A stretch of DNA of 64,000 bases from Pyrus communis (lineage: Eukaryota > Streptophyta > Magnoliopsida > Rosales > Rosaceae), in contig NC_084818.1 in assembly GCF_963583255.1 (NCBI RefSeq), forward strand, positions 10,604,222 to 10,668,221. Reading direction: 5' to 3'. Positions 11,037 through 23,411 of this stretch are shown one piece after another. The translations under genes and the position numbers were made by a program. The notes beneath the pieces were generated by a model. The model saw nothing but the letters and a program-made list of their open reading frames with translations. It was not told the origin of the DNA and ran no database searches. The first letter of the stretch is position 1, and every line of letters starts with the position of its first letter.

Positions 11037-11830
11037 TTCCTCCTCCTCCTGGTCTTTGCCGGTCTGTCCTGCAGAAAGTCTGGAGATTGATTTAATATAT
11101 GGAAGAGAAAGACTGAAATTTTCATGGGGAGGACGCGAGAGAGTGCGTCATTGCGTATGTGTTCGATACTACGACGTATAATTCGTGGCGTGGAGCAGAG
11201 GGCGCCAAACAAATTGGGGCTGCTGTGCTGTGCCTGTGGATGTGGATTCCAATGGGAGAAATTTGAGTGGGCTTTTAGGACTTATTGTATTTGGGTTAAA
11301 ACCGAGGGCATATTCACTCTTTCGTCTTCAAGTATTGAATAATTGATGTCACTCGTGCTCAAATTTTAATGTAATTGATTAACTATTTAATAGTCAAGTA
11401 TGATATTATCCCTTTTTAATTTTATATTTGACCGTTAAATGATAAATGTTCGTAACGTAATTGTGTTTCTTTAGTTCCATTATTATTGGAAACCCTCTCT
11501 CTAAAGTATTTCCATTTTCTCTAAGGATAATGTTTACTCAATTCATGCTATCTACAGTCAACTTAGTTGATTTTGGGCATTGATTCGTACCTTTGACCAC
11601 TTTTTTATGCACAAATTCATCTCCAACCAAAAAAAATAAAGCATCTCCAATAAGAATAGCTAAGGGTCCAAAAATGAAAAAAAAAATAGCTACAACTGTC
11701 TAATAACCCATCTCCAATCAACAGGCCATGTTTTGAACAAAAGTGCATCGGACTGATAGTACCTAAACTATCCTTATTAAGAACCCAGCTAATTAACCAA
11801 ACATGTCCTTAATTATCAAAAATCAAAACC
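11037..11830. other. Carrier promoter and MITE-like debris
   Basis: The carrier gene's 5' leader and promoter lie to the right of 11036; no clear TATA box was seen. From about 11635 there are AGCATCTCCAAT-type motifs (11641 and 11710) that resemble the ends of the Harbinger-type MITEs found elsewhere in the window. No coding sequence. Confidence 0.4.
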
Positions 11831-12730
11831 CTAACAAGTCCATCTTCTCCATTTGTCTCTGTGTGTAAACCTCTTTCTATCTTCCCCATCCACTTTTCCC
11901 TAGTCATCCTAACTTCTGGTACGTATATTTACTTTACAAGTCTTTTATGCTTCCTGTTATGAATCTTTCTAAAGAGTTAAGAGTCCTGAAAATGGAATAA
12001 AGAAAATTAGGGAGTTTAAGTACTTCTTTCGGACCCCAAACACCATTGACATTGGTGTATTTGCATTTGTACCGGAGAAACTCTCCTATTAGAGCATCTT
12101 CAATGAAGATGTCAAAAGATAAATGTTAAATGTTAATTTGATGGCTAACGTGGCAAGTGTTCATCGATTGTAAAGGTAGATAGAGATTAAAAGAACAGGG
12201 TCCATATTTTGTTCTTTTAGCTAGCTGCTAGCTCAACCTCCTAAGGGAAAATCTCTAGTGGGCATTTCTGTTTTACCTCGGCTAATAAGCATGCTATCTG
12301 AATGCGATATTTTTCAAGTGCTAGGTATTTTCTGATTTGATATGGACCCGCTTCATATTTCTCATATTGCTGAGCTTTATATTATTGCTCAACTTTAAGC
12401 AGCATTGATATATATACATATATGCCATCCTGCATAACAATTTTCTATGGACTTGACTGATGTTACCGTTTGAGTTTGTAATACCTTTCAAACTGAATGT
12501 TGTTTGACTTTAATCAAGGTTTCTTGTAATTAATGCAGAAACAACGGATGAAGCGGTTTTATAACAAGAAAAGGAGCATGAAGGGTTTCAGTGGACTCAC
12601 AAACCTGTGGAAGTGAAGAATGTTCAGAGAATAATGGGCAAGAACCCGATTAGATAAAACCAATTTCGATATTAGAACTTATACAATTTTTTCCTAAAGA
12701 ACAATGGCAAGAACTCGATTAGATAAAACC
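11830..12730 (+). other. Possible non-coding leader exons of the F-box locus
   Basis: The sequence 11830-11930 looks like a plant leader (AAACCCTAAC-type start, pyrimidine-rich) and ends at a good donor (CTG|GTACGT). A matching acceptor (AATGCAG) is at about 12538. The stretch behind it has no long frame. A 29-bp block (AATGGGCAAGAACCCGATTA...) near 12632 recurs near 12702. The Harbinger-like end GAGCATCTTCAATGAAGATG at 12092 lies in the would-be intron. This could be the spliced leader of the downstream F-box pseudogene; that is inference only. Confidence 0.25.
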
Positions 12731-13069
12731 TACTTTAAGGTTTGTGGTAGTGATAGCCACGAATGGTAGGCAGCTGTATATGTCCTGCTTTTACAAACCT
12801 TTCTTTCTTAATAATTTTGCAGAATAGTTTTCTATGTTGGTTTTACTTCCTTTTTTACATTGTTAGGCCAGTGGTGACGCTTAAATTTGCAACTTGTTCA
12901 ATATCAATCTTTACTTGATTGTCGTAGCCAAGTTAGAATCCGGCTCCCTGTACTTATATTAGATTAGAATATTGCTCGAATGGTGGAAGCGTTTGATTGA
13001 TGCATTCTCTCCATCAATTGATTTTTTGTTAGGCGAGTTGCAGTTCATTGAAGCTTATAGGTTGCTTTA

Positions 13070-14347
13070 GTGAAGCGACCAAAGGTAAAAGAAAAGAACG
13101 GAAGATTGATAGATGAGAAATTGCGGGAAAATATTATTAAGGGTGATTGTTGCAGCTTGGTGGACCGAATCAGTGAGTTGCCACATGAAATTATTGTTAG
13201 TATACTGTCACTCATGTCACTAAAGGAAGCAGCAGCTACTAGTATTCTTTCTAGGCGATGGCGCAACCATCAGACTATTCAGGGCTTGCTTAGACCTAGA
13301 CTCTTGCTTCACAAGCTCCGTTGATGATTGGATTCGAATTGCAATGAGTAAGAGAGTTGAAATACTTGAGTTGGATTTTTGTGCATTTGCCCCTGGGTTT
13401 CCAAAGAATTATTATAAATTTGGCAAGGAACTATTAGGTCTTGAAATTCCAAATCTAGGTGCTTCCTGTGGCAGATTTGAAGCCCTCAAAGTTCTTCATG
13501 TCTACAAGGTTTCTGTGACTGGAGAATTTCTCGAGTACTTGCGGTCTAATTGTCCCGTTCTTGAGCGGTTAACAGCGGGCTACGCTTTCAGTGATTTGGT
13601 TGATTTAAGAGTTGTCGGTCCCTCAATTGCCCTTAAACATCCGGCGATACATTCTTGTCATTACCTTAAAAGTATCGAGATTCGTGATGTAAACCTGGTT
13701 TCCTTTCATTATAATGGAAAATGGACTATCAATCTTGCTCTGGGTAAAACACCTTCGCTTGTTGAGATATCCGCGTCGCATAGCTGCATTGTTTATGATG
13801 TGACACCAGAGCTTCCTTTTACCCAACTTTCTTCCTGTCTTTCTCAACTAGAGATTCTCGAGTTGGATACCAATGGAGTTGATGACTACATTCAGACTCA
13901 TGCGGCGTTTCCCATAATAACAAATCTCAAGCATTTGAAGTTACTAGTTAATGTACAACATTCAGAGAGTCTTGGTCGTTTAACTTGTTTCATGAAGGCA
14001 TGTCCGTACTTGCAGAGACTCGTTTTGAAGGTTGAAGAGACTTTTCATTGCCCTTGGGGAGAAGTAGAATTCGAGAGAGCTGCCAAATGCCCCCATAATA
14101 ACGTCAAGGTCCTAGAAATAGTAGGGTACCACCCTCGTCCTTGCGTCGATCAACATGTCAAGTTCCTAATAGAGAATCTTGTTGAACTGGAGAAATTATC
14201 GTCGATCCTGTCGTCCGGCATTGGTGTTGGGATATTAGATTAGTGCGTCACGGAGGAAAACCCGATAAGGAAGCGGAAGCAAGAGACCATGCTATGCAAA
14301 ACCTTAAACAAAAAGTGCCTTCAACCGTTGAATTTGTATGCAATTGA
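13070..14347 (+). pseudogene. F-box/FBD-LRR protein, broken
   Basis: Homology starts at 13070 with KRPK, but the expected ATG reads GTG and no upstream in-frame ATG exists before a stop. The F-box (ISELPHEIIVSILSLMSLKE, then SILSRRWR) is at 13163-13266. After RRWR the frame is lost: the family's next block (LDLDSCFTSSVDDW) appears in another frame from about 13292, so roughly 100 or more bases of the usual linker are missing. The LRR part (MSKRVEILELDF onward, 13344) is open to about 14190. Then one base is lost after LVELEK; the true tail (VDPVVRHW ... KQKVPSTVEFVCN) continues in another frame to the stop at 14345-14347. Intact members are substrate adaptors of SCF ubiquitin ligases. With a lost start, a deletion and a 3' frameshift this copy should not make a working adaptor. 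Confidence 0.88.
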
Positions 14348-14859
14348 GATTACAAGCTATATATCAAGACATAACTGTGAGCAAACCAAACAAATGCATT
14401 TGAGACTTGGTTAAATTTTTTGTTTTATTTGTTATGTGTATTCAGTTTATTACAATTTGTATTCATCCAAACAAGTATAAAATAACTACTCCAGGATCTG
14501 TTTCGATCCCGAGTTCGATTCAAGATGTATAAAAAAAGTTGTAATTATCAAGTCATTCCAAACTATCAAATTTTGATTTAAATTATCAAGGCCAGAAATA
14601 GTTGAAAGTATCATACAAGACATTTGATGACTACCAACTCTTACAAGTGGATAGGCACGTGCTATATAAAAAAATATTATATTAAAAAGCGAAAGATATT
14701 CGATATCAAGACGTTTCACCAATGATTATTTAGTCTAGTGACACTGCTATGAATTTATATCTCACAAGAATTACACTTGTAAATTAATCAAAATATAAAT
14801 CTCTAAACTTTTCTTGACTGTATGAGAGACATAAAAACAAAACAAAAAAAGATTAACAA

Positions 14860-15793
14860 TCATCCCCTCCCAAAAAAGACATCAAGAGGGATCTTTGAGA
14901 AGGTTAATAGAGCGTCAATTTTTCCTGCTTCTTTGGATACCAAAAATGGAATCATTTTGGTTGAGCTGGTGTACAATAGTTGCCTGGTTTTAAAAGCAGC
15001 AATTACAAAAGAAATGCTCGCAGAAACCATAACCAGTTTCACTGCAATTCCAACAACTTTTTGCCACTTCCATGAGATGAGCAGTTTTCTTATGCAGTTA
15101 GTGAGAAACCTTGTTCTGTGAACTCCACCTGCAGGTTCATCAGACATTATCTTCAACCTCTCTCTAAAATCCCAATTGAAAGGGACATTATTTTCACTGC
15201 CAAAACATGCATTCAGTTTTGTCAGCACATCAAGTTTCCCTCTTCCCTTATATTCTGCCACCTTTGCTACTAGATTTTGCCTGCTTTCTTCCTAACTTTT
15301 GAATGCTGCTTGCCTATCCATCTGCTGCCAAGAACTCATTCTCTGCGTATATCGATCCCCAGAAGTGTGAAAAAAACTAAATAAAAGATCATACAACAGT
15401 GATATGGTGACAGAGAAATCAAAAACGCCTAAAGCTATGATGCAAATGGAACAACATTGCAGACTTGGGCTTAATCTAGTTGGCTATAGCAATGTGTTTC
15501 TACCTTCTGGACCCATGTTCTCCGTAGTTTAAGCAAACTTAATTAGTGTTATAAAAGAGAAATATATAAAATTGGACAATCCACAAAGAAAAACAAAATA
15601 ATGGTGAGGGGGGCAAGTAACTACCTGTAAAAACACGAATGAGTTCTCAACTTCCTTCACTTGATCTCTAATTGCAATCAATCTGTTCCTCTCCTCAAAT
15701 GGGGCCTCTGCAATGTCACAGTAACGCCCCTTTTGTGAACAGAAACTACACAACCTGCTATTTACCTAGTTTCATTGCTGCTGAGCCTGCCAT
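14860..15793 (-). pseudogene. PDV-like plastid-division-type protein with in-frame stop
   Basis: Three exon-like blocks on the minus strand fit in phase: a short first one from ATG 15791-15793 to a donor at about 15765 (weakly supported), 15625-15707 (APFEERNRLIAIRDQVKEVE), and 14860-15342. The last begins RMSSWQQMDRQAAFKS and then meets TAG (15292-15294), followed in the same frame by EESRQNLVAKVAEYKGRGKL and a long open stretch. That remainder has a single transmembrane helix (KLVMVSASISFVIAAF) and ends in a C-terminal glycine (PLDVFFGRG). Coiled coil, one membrane span and a final Gly recall PDV1/PDV2, outer chloroplast-envelope proteins that recruit the division dynamin; the similarity is from memory and modest. 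Only one lesion is seen, so it may be a recent pseudogene, an allele, or a gene I have mis-spliced. Confidence 0.5.
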
Positions 15794-15799
15794 GAAATC

Positions 15800-16355
15800 C
15801 CATGCTGTCTTATCTCGATTGAAAAAAACTGCAGGTCTCTCTCTCTTAAAACTCCCTCAAACAAATGAATTTCCCATCAATCAAAAACCCACTAATCTTG
15901 TAATTTTCAATGGCCTTTTTTTATTTTTAATCATATTCTGAACTGGCCATGTTCAATTTTATCAGGTTTTCTTTTCTTTTGCCTGTGGTTTGGTATGAAG
16001 TAGGGCTCCTCTTCTGCATTAACTTAAATTAAAAGTGTTTCTACACAATCATTTTGTTTGTCACTTTTTCTTTTTTCTTTCCTTTAAAGGGAAGATTTGG
16101 TGGCTTTAGCTGTTCATGACCCCCCACACCCTCACTCTCATCACGTTCTTCTCCTACTCCATCTTCTTTTTTAAAAATAAAATTCTCATCATGTTAGTGA
16201 TGCATGTGATACATGTATATTGCATATTATGACATGCACAACTTGTATACTAGTTTTTGTAAAAATACACATAACTGGTTATGAACTTTTAATAAAACAT
16301 AAATCATGACGCATCATTAAATGGACACTAAACTTGGTTGCGGCTTATAATCTCT
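15800..16355. other. Intergenic, no gene seen
   Basis: AT-rich sequence with short T/C tracts. A possible further upstream exon of the PDV-like gene (around 15778-15810, behind an AAGACAG acceptor) cannot be proved. Nothing else is supported. Confidence 0.4.
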
Positions 16356-16357
16356 AG

Positions 16358-16896
16358 GCCATGTTTGGGATAAGAGATTTCCAAATCTCAAGGGATTGAT
16401 ATCAAGTTAGTAAGTAATAGATTAAAAATGTTAGATATGAGGGATTAGAAATACATACCCTTTCATAAGCATTACAACGACATGTGAAAGAGATTGTCAA
16501 ATCCATGAGCCATTTAGGGCCCATTTGGTAGGCTGGATGGAATTGGGCCTTAGGAATAGGATTGAATTGGCAGACACTTGTAAGACATGATTTGTAACAC
16601 ATGTATAAGGATACGTTAAATAACTCACTCTATTGTGGATTCACAACTCATCTTATCTAGTCCATTCCATCTCATATTTTTACACAACAAACAAAGGACT
16701 AGACTCCAGTCCATTTTAATCGATCACAATATATCTCATCCAGCTCATCAAACGGGTCCTTACAAATCTCACATGCATACCTTTATAATACTCATAAAAG
16801 ACATTTCTAATTGCTCTTATCTAACATTTGTGATACATTTCGTACTAATTTAGCATCAATCTCTTGAGACTTGGAAATTCCTCACCCAAACATAAC
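16358..16896. repeat. Fold-back MITE with a second MITE in its centre
   Basis: The outer arms (16358-16515 and 16762-16896) are inverted copies of each other over about 135 bp: ATGTTTGGGATAAGAGATTT at the left pairs with the inverse of CCTCACCCAAACATAAC at the right. At the centre is a second inverted pair, GGGCCCATTTGGTAGGCTGG (about 16517) against CCAGCTCATCAAACGGGTCC (about 16740). This looks like one palindromic element inserted in another. No coding capacity. Confidence 0.75.
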
Positions 16897-16899
16897 TTA

Positions 16900-19800
16900 T
16901 GTCCTCTGATTTTATTTTTCTTTGAAAATTTAAAACCGGTTCTAATTGTGTTTATTTTCATTATTCTTTGAAAACTATACATCATTAGGCTCCATGTGAT
17001 TTAATTTAGATCATGTTCACAAGGTTAACATAAATCACAACTGCTTATAATCTGTGGGAGTGACAAATTTGGGGCCAGCCCAAGTGCTCAGAAGGATTTT
17101 CTTTCAGTTCACAAAAGTGGGAATGTGCGATGGACCCAAAACTTTGAACACGCACCATCTCACAAATATTTTCAATGAGAACACTAGCAGCATGAAACAT
17201 CAATGAGTTTTCCTCAGACTTGTTCTGCATATATGCACCATAAAAATCGACAAAGTCAAATACACAAAAAGCTCTTCTGCTTCTGAAATTGGCCATTTTA
17301 GTTGGTTATACACCATTGACCATGATGTTACTGTACTGCATCACCATTCACCACTCAACAATGTATATATTGAAGAAATTGAGATTCTACCGTAAAATTA
17401 ATTGCAATATGAGGAGTATCTCAATCTCTTATAAGCTTGCAAGGTTTCTTCCTTCACCACTGTTCGGCTACACAGTGGCCCAACATGCTCTGGTACCCTA
17501 AAAAAGTTGGGGTTGCACCATTAAAACAAATTGGCAGCATGAAGAGCAACTCAATCTCTTATAAGTCATTGCAAAATTTTCTCTTTTACCGATGTGTGAC
17601 TCTTTTACTTTCTTATCTTCACATATATTAATGAAACAATTTAAAATCATGTATTTACAATGAAATTTTGTTTACGATGTGAGTAGAGGAAAATGCGACC
17701 AATTCGACCTTGCACTTCCATAAGACATGGCAAAAAGGCTAAGGCACGTTTTTAGTCCCTGTAGTTTTGAAACCGTTCCAATTTGACGACGTTCATCAAC
17801 TTCCGTTAACCTAGGTTGACGGATGTCCTTGAATGGAAACATATTAGAAATTACAAACACTAAATACAATGAAATCGAGACTACATGGATGGTAGGGGAA
17901 CTGGGTGTATACTACAGCGTCTAAAAGCGTGTTTTAGCCTTAGAAACCAAGAACATTGCTCGACTCGTCCTATGTTTCCTCACATACAAATGACGGTTTG
18001 TCATATAAGCAAAAACATATTATAAAAACGGATTAAACTGTGATTTATTTATAACGAAAAATACCACGAGAAAGAGCTTTATATTTTTAAGCAAAAAAGT
18101 TCATCAATGGCTTCATGGACCCAAAGATCCGATGCAAATCTCTATCCTTGTTCTGGTGGTGGGTTGAATGGGACCACTGATCCCACCTGTTCTTCTGATA
18201 CATTTGATATGATCTCTGCGTTCCTCTGCAAATGATGTACCTTTTCCTCGGGCTCCCTCTCCCATCATCTACAGATTTTGTGGCCCACTTTAAACCTTAA
18301 AAATTATACAGTACTCAAGCATGAAACCCTATGGTTTCATGCTAAGTAAAGTTTAAGGTGTGGGCTGCACATCCCGTTTTATTATATTCACCAACTTTGG
18401 GTCCAAAAGAGATTAATACACCTTGTGTTTTAAGGTAATTGGAATAAAGATCTTGTTTTTTCCTGTTTTAGTTTCACCTTTGATGAAATTCTGTCCTCCC
18501 TTTGTCTTCCTTTGCTATTTCGGTAGGGGAATGTTCCATGTCCATTTTTGTTTGCATACTTTTAGGCCCTAATCTATTTGCTAATGTTACCTTGAAAATG
18601 ATTTGAAGCTCTTCATGGTTGTGGACTTGTGAATATGAAAGACAGTATATCTCGACGAATAATTTATAATGTCATGTTACCATATTGTTAAACCAAGATT
18701 CTAACTAAATTGTTGATAAGTGAATGCTCATATTGATAGTTTGACTAATTATTAGACAACAAAAACGTTAACAATCTAAAAATGCTAAGATGTGATTCAT
18801 AAAACGATATTTGATTTGTTTAGATTCAAGATTCATATAAAGAAAACCACAAAGCATATGAATCCACGATTTTGTTCCTTAGGATACCTATTTACATTTT
18901 TATTTGCAACCGCATCTGCATGTTTTTTAGTATGAATCAAAGTATTGTATGTACTAGAATCTTTAATTGTTTTGATCGTGATCGTTAAATCTTTGACTGC
19001 ATATTCAACCGATCGTTACTTGAATTCTGAAAAATTAAAACTTGCACAGTATAAGAAGGACCACATTGACTAGCACTACTAGACTTGTAGCAAGATGAAG
19101 GAAGATCTACCAATTTATTACTGTACTATTTGAGTTGAATTTCAAAGAGTTTTAATTATTATTATTTTGGGTTGTTTATTAAATCAACCTACTAGGTTCT
19201 GGTTCAGTGTTTTGCTTTAAAGGGTACTATGCCCAGGCACTGTTGCCTCTGCAATGTAGGGTGGACCCTACACCTGCGACATAATATATTGTAGGGAGGC
19301 AGAGGCTGGCTGCATTTCCGATAAATGCTAGTGAACGAGATTCTCACAAAAGTATGATCCATTTACGAACTCTCTTCATATATAATATTTTATAATATTA
19401 ATATGAAAATTAATGTTTAATTGTAAAAAATGACAAAATCTAGAGAGACTCCTACGAGAGAGTTTCATTAGTATTTCTCATAAATTAATTAATTATTTTT
19501 TTATATTTCTGTTGATTTTCAATGGTATGATGGAATTCTGTCATGTATTTATTGGAAATGATAAGCTTGTTGAGACTTGAGTCCCAAGCAACTCATTTAA
19601 AATCATTCAAAAAAAATAAAATAAAATTCCTACTCAACTGCTATCTTTTACTGGGTTTACCGGACCAAGTAGAGGGAAGTGCGGTCTGGTTTGGATCGTA
19701 TCATCTTTAGATTGCGGTCAAAGTAATTACCTAATAAAAAGAGTAGAGAAAACCAAGTCCAATTAGTTTTATCATGTTTTCTTTTAGTAATTTAGTTCAA

Positions 19801-20305
19801 TTTCAATACAATTTAATTAGATCCTTCTTTATAGTGTTTCAGTTTTCATTCTGTCATGTGAAATGAAGCACAACAATTATATTCTTCAAAGTTAAAAAGA
19901 GAATCGAAGTTAGAAAATTTTGTGTGCGGCAGTCTCATTGCTGATTGTCGTTATAACATGTGTATAGGAAATATGATTTGATGGACGTAGATTGCAACGT
20001 TAGAACATGAATAGAATGGTAACACGACACGGGATGAGGAAAATTTATCAGTCATGTTGGAAAGGAAAAGTTTTAGAGGTTACTGCAACATTGTCATGTG
20101 GTATTACTGGTCTATAGGTTATATTATGAGTGGAGGATGAAATTTATAGTTTAGAATATTACAAAAGACTATAAGATTAGTTGATGGTCTGATTGTCAAA
20201 TGCCAAGTAATACTGAGTAACAGTCATCAAGCCTCCAACCCCCTAGTTAAACAAAAGGGTATTTTTCACTAACACTAGCATATGGGCACACACAAAGTGT
20301 GTGAG

Positions 20306-20344
<39 letters not shown>

Positions 20345-22150
20345 AAATAGAAGGAGAGAGTGACAGAGTGATAAAGAATGTGAGAGTGGTAAGTTTTTTT
20401 TTTTTTAAATTTGAGATATGTTAGGATTACATGTAGGTGAGGATTTGAAAAAAATAACAGCAAAATTTAGTTGTGTGAAATTACATTTCTGCCTCATATT
20501 TCTTATTCATGTTGTGTTTTAATTAGAGGGTTAAACTAGTAATTTCATAAGGTTTTGGTTGACAATGAGTGTTTTATTAATTAGTAGAGATAAGGCTTTT
20601 TAGCCAAAACGATTTTTGAGATTGGTATAACTCATCATTTTAGTCCATGAGATTTAAAATCGATAAAAGTAGTCTATTAGATTGTTTACCATCCATTATT
20701 TTGATGTTTCGTGAAAAGTCTTCGTTAGATTGAGGATATTTTTATTAGATCAACTCCTCCACTTGAACAAGTGGTTTCTTCAATTTAACAGATATTTTCA
20801 CAGATAATCAAAATGACTAACGGTGCACTATATCATGAACCACTTATATTAATTGTAAATCTAAGATAATAACGTAAAGAATGTACAGATCTCAAAAATC
20901 GTTTTGGATAAAAAGTTTTTAACATAAAAGTTGAGAATTGAGATCTAATGATCATTTTTCTCTGGCAAAAACAGTACAGAGAGCGCTGAGTAGGGGACCC
21001 AAATTAAATACATGTTTGCAAGAAGATCTAATCTAGTCACCAGAATTTGAGAGATACGTAGTCTAGTCATTAGTCACAGATGAAGATGGGATTTGCAACT
21101 TGCAAGTTGCAAACTGTGGGTCTGAGATTTGACGTGAACTTTGAAACCTCGTGTTCCACGACACACTGCCTGCATTATCAACACAACAGTGGAAAGGTCT
21201 TCTCTTAATTTAATGTTTAAATTTACCAGGGAATGCAAATCCGTAGTTTTTGTGCAGCTAGCTTCCTTCAGTTGGCCGGAGATTCAAGAACCGTGCCGGG
21301 GATTTCACCAGAAGAAGCAGGCTGACATTGTCTGGGAATTTCTGAAAAAGCAAAGGCCCCTGTATATTTATTTTCACCCTTTCCAAGATTTCTAGTACTA
21401 AATCAGTATTAAATAATGGTTAATTTCTAGGTTTTGGTTTTGGAGCAAGAACATTGGTCACACTTCACCATTGATTTTTACAGTCTCTTCGCTCCTTGGT
21501 GTTGTCTTCCAGAGACAGACTGAGACAGAGAACCCCATTTGGGTCAATGACTTGAATAACTCTCATATCACTTTTACTCCAAATTGTTGTTGTTTTTAGA
21601 ACAAATCACACAAGATGTAGATACCCTTGTGTTGAATTTGAGTTATTTTAGGGGTTAAAGTTAAGTATGAGACGAGTTGTAAATTCAAACATTTATGTGA
21701 TGAGAACTTTGACGTCTTAATTGATAAGTATGAAACGTTTTAATTCAAAATTGTAACAACTTTCGAAATATGAAACAAGTTGTAAACTGTAGATATTTTA
21801 AATTTGAAATACCTAAACGCATAACCGTAAGTATGAAACTACTCCTGCGTTTTAATTGTAAAACGTGATACGCCTTAATTGTTAAATGCAATAAGTTTGA
21901 AGATAGTTACAGACATTTTTAAATAACGGATTGCAAATTTAAATCAATAAAGAAATTAAGTTAAGCAACTTAATCTTTTGAGTGCTCCCCAACTTGATGA
22001 AAAATCAAGATACATACGTCCCAAAATTTACAGTCATAATAATAATAATAATTTAGATTAATTTTATATAAACTAATCACTAAATCACAACCTCCAAACA
22101 ACTCTTTGGGACTCAAAATCTTTATTCAAAATCAAAAGACCACACTTTTG
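16900..22150. other. Gene-poor region
   Basis: No gene is supported in these 5.2 kb. Visible items: two diverged copies of a block around CTCAATCTCTTATAAG at 17418 and 17550; a fragment near 17740-17860 with wording seen in many plant repeats (GTTAACCTAGGTTGACGGAT); a partial inverted repeat at 19230-19315; a T-run of about 44 at 20300-20343. The 84-codon frame at 21141-21395 has no recognised similarity. Confidence 0.5.
20300..20343. repeat. Poly(T) tract
   Basis: About 44 consecutive T residues, followed by a second T-run at 20394-20406. It may be the reverse-strand poly(A) tail of a retroposon, but I see no element body beside it. Length is likely uncertain in the assembly. Confidence 0.6.
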
Positions 22151-22154
22151 AAAG

Positions 22155-23003
22155 TCATCGTTTCAACTCATAAGCATCTTGAAAGTAATCCTCCACGTCA
22201 TCCCAATTACACGACCGGAAATCAAGCGATAAGTCGGAGAAATCCTCATCTTTCAGAAGCGTTTCGGGTACGACACTCATCTCCTCGAAAAATATCGGCG
22301 GTTCAAAACAATCATTCAACCAAAACTCCGTATCAAAAAACCCGAAATTTTGTCTCTCCGAAACTTTCCAGTCGATTTCGGGTTCTCGGCCACTGAGAAC
22401 AGAGGTCGGCGACCGGACGCTGTGGCCGCACTGCGAGATGAGCGGAGACTGAGAAATTGGGTTGCAGTCCTCTTCCGAGATGTCCGGAATGGCAATTTCG
22501 GGAGGCTTGAGGAAATTGGTCAAAGCCAGAGGTCCCTTAAACGCAATAGCAGCCTTATCGTAAGCCATACCGGCCTCCTCCGCCGTCTCGAAAGTTCCGA
22601 GCCAGACCCGGATCCCACGTTTTGGGTCTCGGATCTCCGCCGCCCATTTCCCCCACGGCCTCTGCCGTACGCCTCGGTATTTCTTCCCGTTGGGCGAAAT
22701 TTCGTTACTCTCCTCCGCCGCTCTGCACCTAGAAGGCTTAGTTGGTTTTGAGACGAGCGCCGGAGAAGGAGACGGGTCTTCGATTCTGACCTCGTTGATC
22801 ACGCGCTTCACGAGGACCCGGTATTTCCGGCCCGGCTCGGCTTCGGCTTCGTCGCTGGAGGAGTCGGTGGCGTTGTCGTCGGTGACGGAAATCCTTACGA
22901 TTTGGGGGGCTCCGGCAGTAGACTCCCGGAAGCGGGTGGTGAGCTTTTTGACAAGCTTGTTTTTGACCGTGCGACGCTGCGTGTACTGCTTGGCTCGATC
23001 CAT
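22155..23003 (-). CDS. Cytokinin response factor (ERF group VI, AP2/ERF)
   Basis: Single-exon gene of 282 residues. Residues about 35-75 form the CRF domain ([19 protein letters not shown] and [14 protein letters not shown]), which defines group VI and mediates pairing among CRFs and with cytokinin phosphorelay proteins. The AP2/ERF DNA-binding domain is at about 108-165 ([32 protein letters not shown]). A C-terminal SPTSVL (about 198-203) is the putative MAP-kinase site typical of these factors, and the acidic, aromatic tail is a likely activation region. It should act in the nucleus on GCC-box-like sites, downstream of cytokinin or stress. The intact frame, start context ([11 protein letters not shown]) and length match the family. 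The exact CRF number cannot be assigned. Confidence 0.95.
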   Translation of the reverse strand: MDRAKQYTQRRTVKNKLVKKLTTRFRESTAGAPQIVRISVTDDNATDSSSDEAEAEPGRKYRVLVKRVINEVRIEDPSPSPALVSKPTKPSRCRAAEESNEISPNGKKYRGVRQRPWGKWAAEIRDPKRGIRVWLGTFETAEEAGMAYDKAAIAFKGPLALTNFLKPPEIAIPDISEEDCNPISQSPLISQCGHSVRSPTSVLSGREPEIDWKVSERQNFGFFDTEFWLNDCFEPPIFFEEMSVVPETLLKDEDFSDLSLDFRSCNWDDVEDYFQDAYELKR

Positions 23004-23139
23004 GGCTGTAGCTTACAGGCTAAACGACAAAATACTGAGATGATGAAATGGTGGGAAGAAGAAGAAGGGAAATTTGGAGTGCAATTGTTAATGGCGGAGG
23101 AAAATGAAACGCATTAAGAGAAAGTAAAAGCCTGGAATA

Positions 23140-23260
23140 AATAAGAGAGTCTTTAGAGAGAGAATTTAGAGAGAGAGAGTGAGGAGGAAGAGCGGAGAGA
23201 GAGCAGAGGAGGAGGAGGAGTCAAAATTACCCAGGATCGCGTACTTATAGGAGGATCTTA
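23140..23260 (-). promoter_or_regulatory. CRF core promoter and GA-rich leader
   Basis: Read on the minus strand, TATAAG lies at about 23246-23251, followed downstream by a long CT-rich leader (seen as GA repeats on the plus strand, 23145-23220). The leader to the ATG is about 210 bp. TATA followed by a pyrimidine patch is a normal plant core promoter layout. Confidence 0.55.
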
Positions 23261-23411
23261 GCAGTCTCCAACATTTTCGTGTTTTTCCATTAATTATGGT
23301 ATATTTGTTTGATAAGTATTAAGAATGTTTTTGTCTTACCAGTTCAAATTTAAGATTTGTTTTTGGGGTTATTAAAGTCATGTTGAATTTCCTCCCTAAT
23401 ACGAAGGTTTT

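Noticed and set aside
10663..11181. 172-codon plus-strand frame
   Set aside because: Antisense to exon 1 of the mitochondrial carrier, whose exons and phases are fully consistent.
19225..19320. Possible microRNA hairpin (CCTCTGC...GCAGAGG with further pairing)
   Set aside because: Pairing is partial with a large irregular loop, and the arms match no miRNA I know. Small-RNA data would be needed.
22350..23117. Plus-strand frames opposite the CRF gene
   Set aside because: Shadows of a well-supported AP2/ERF gene.
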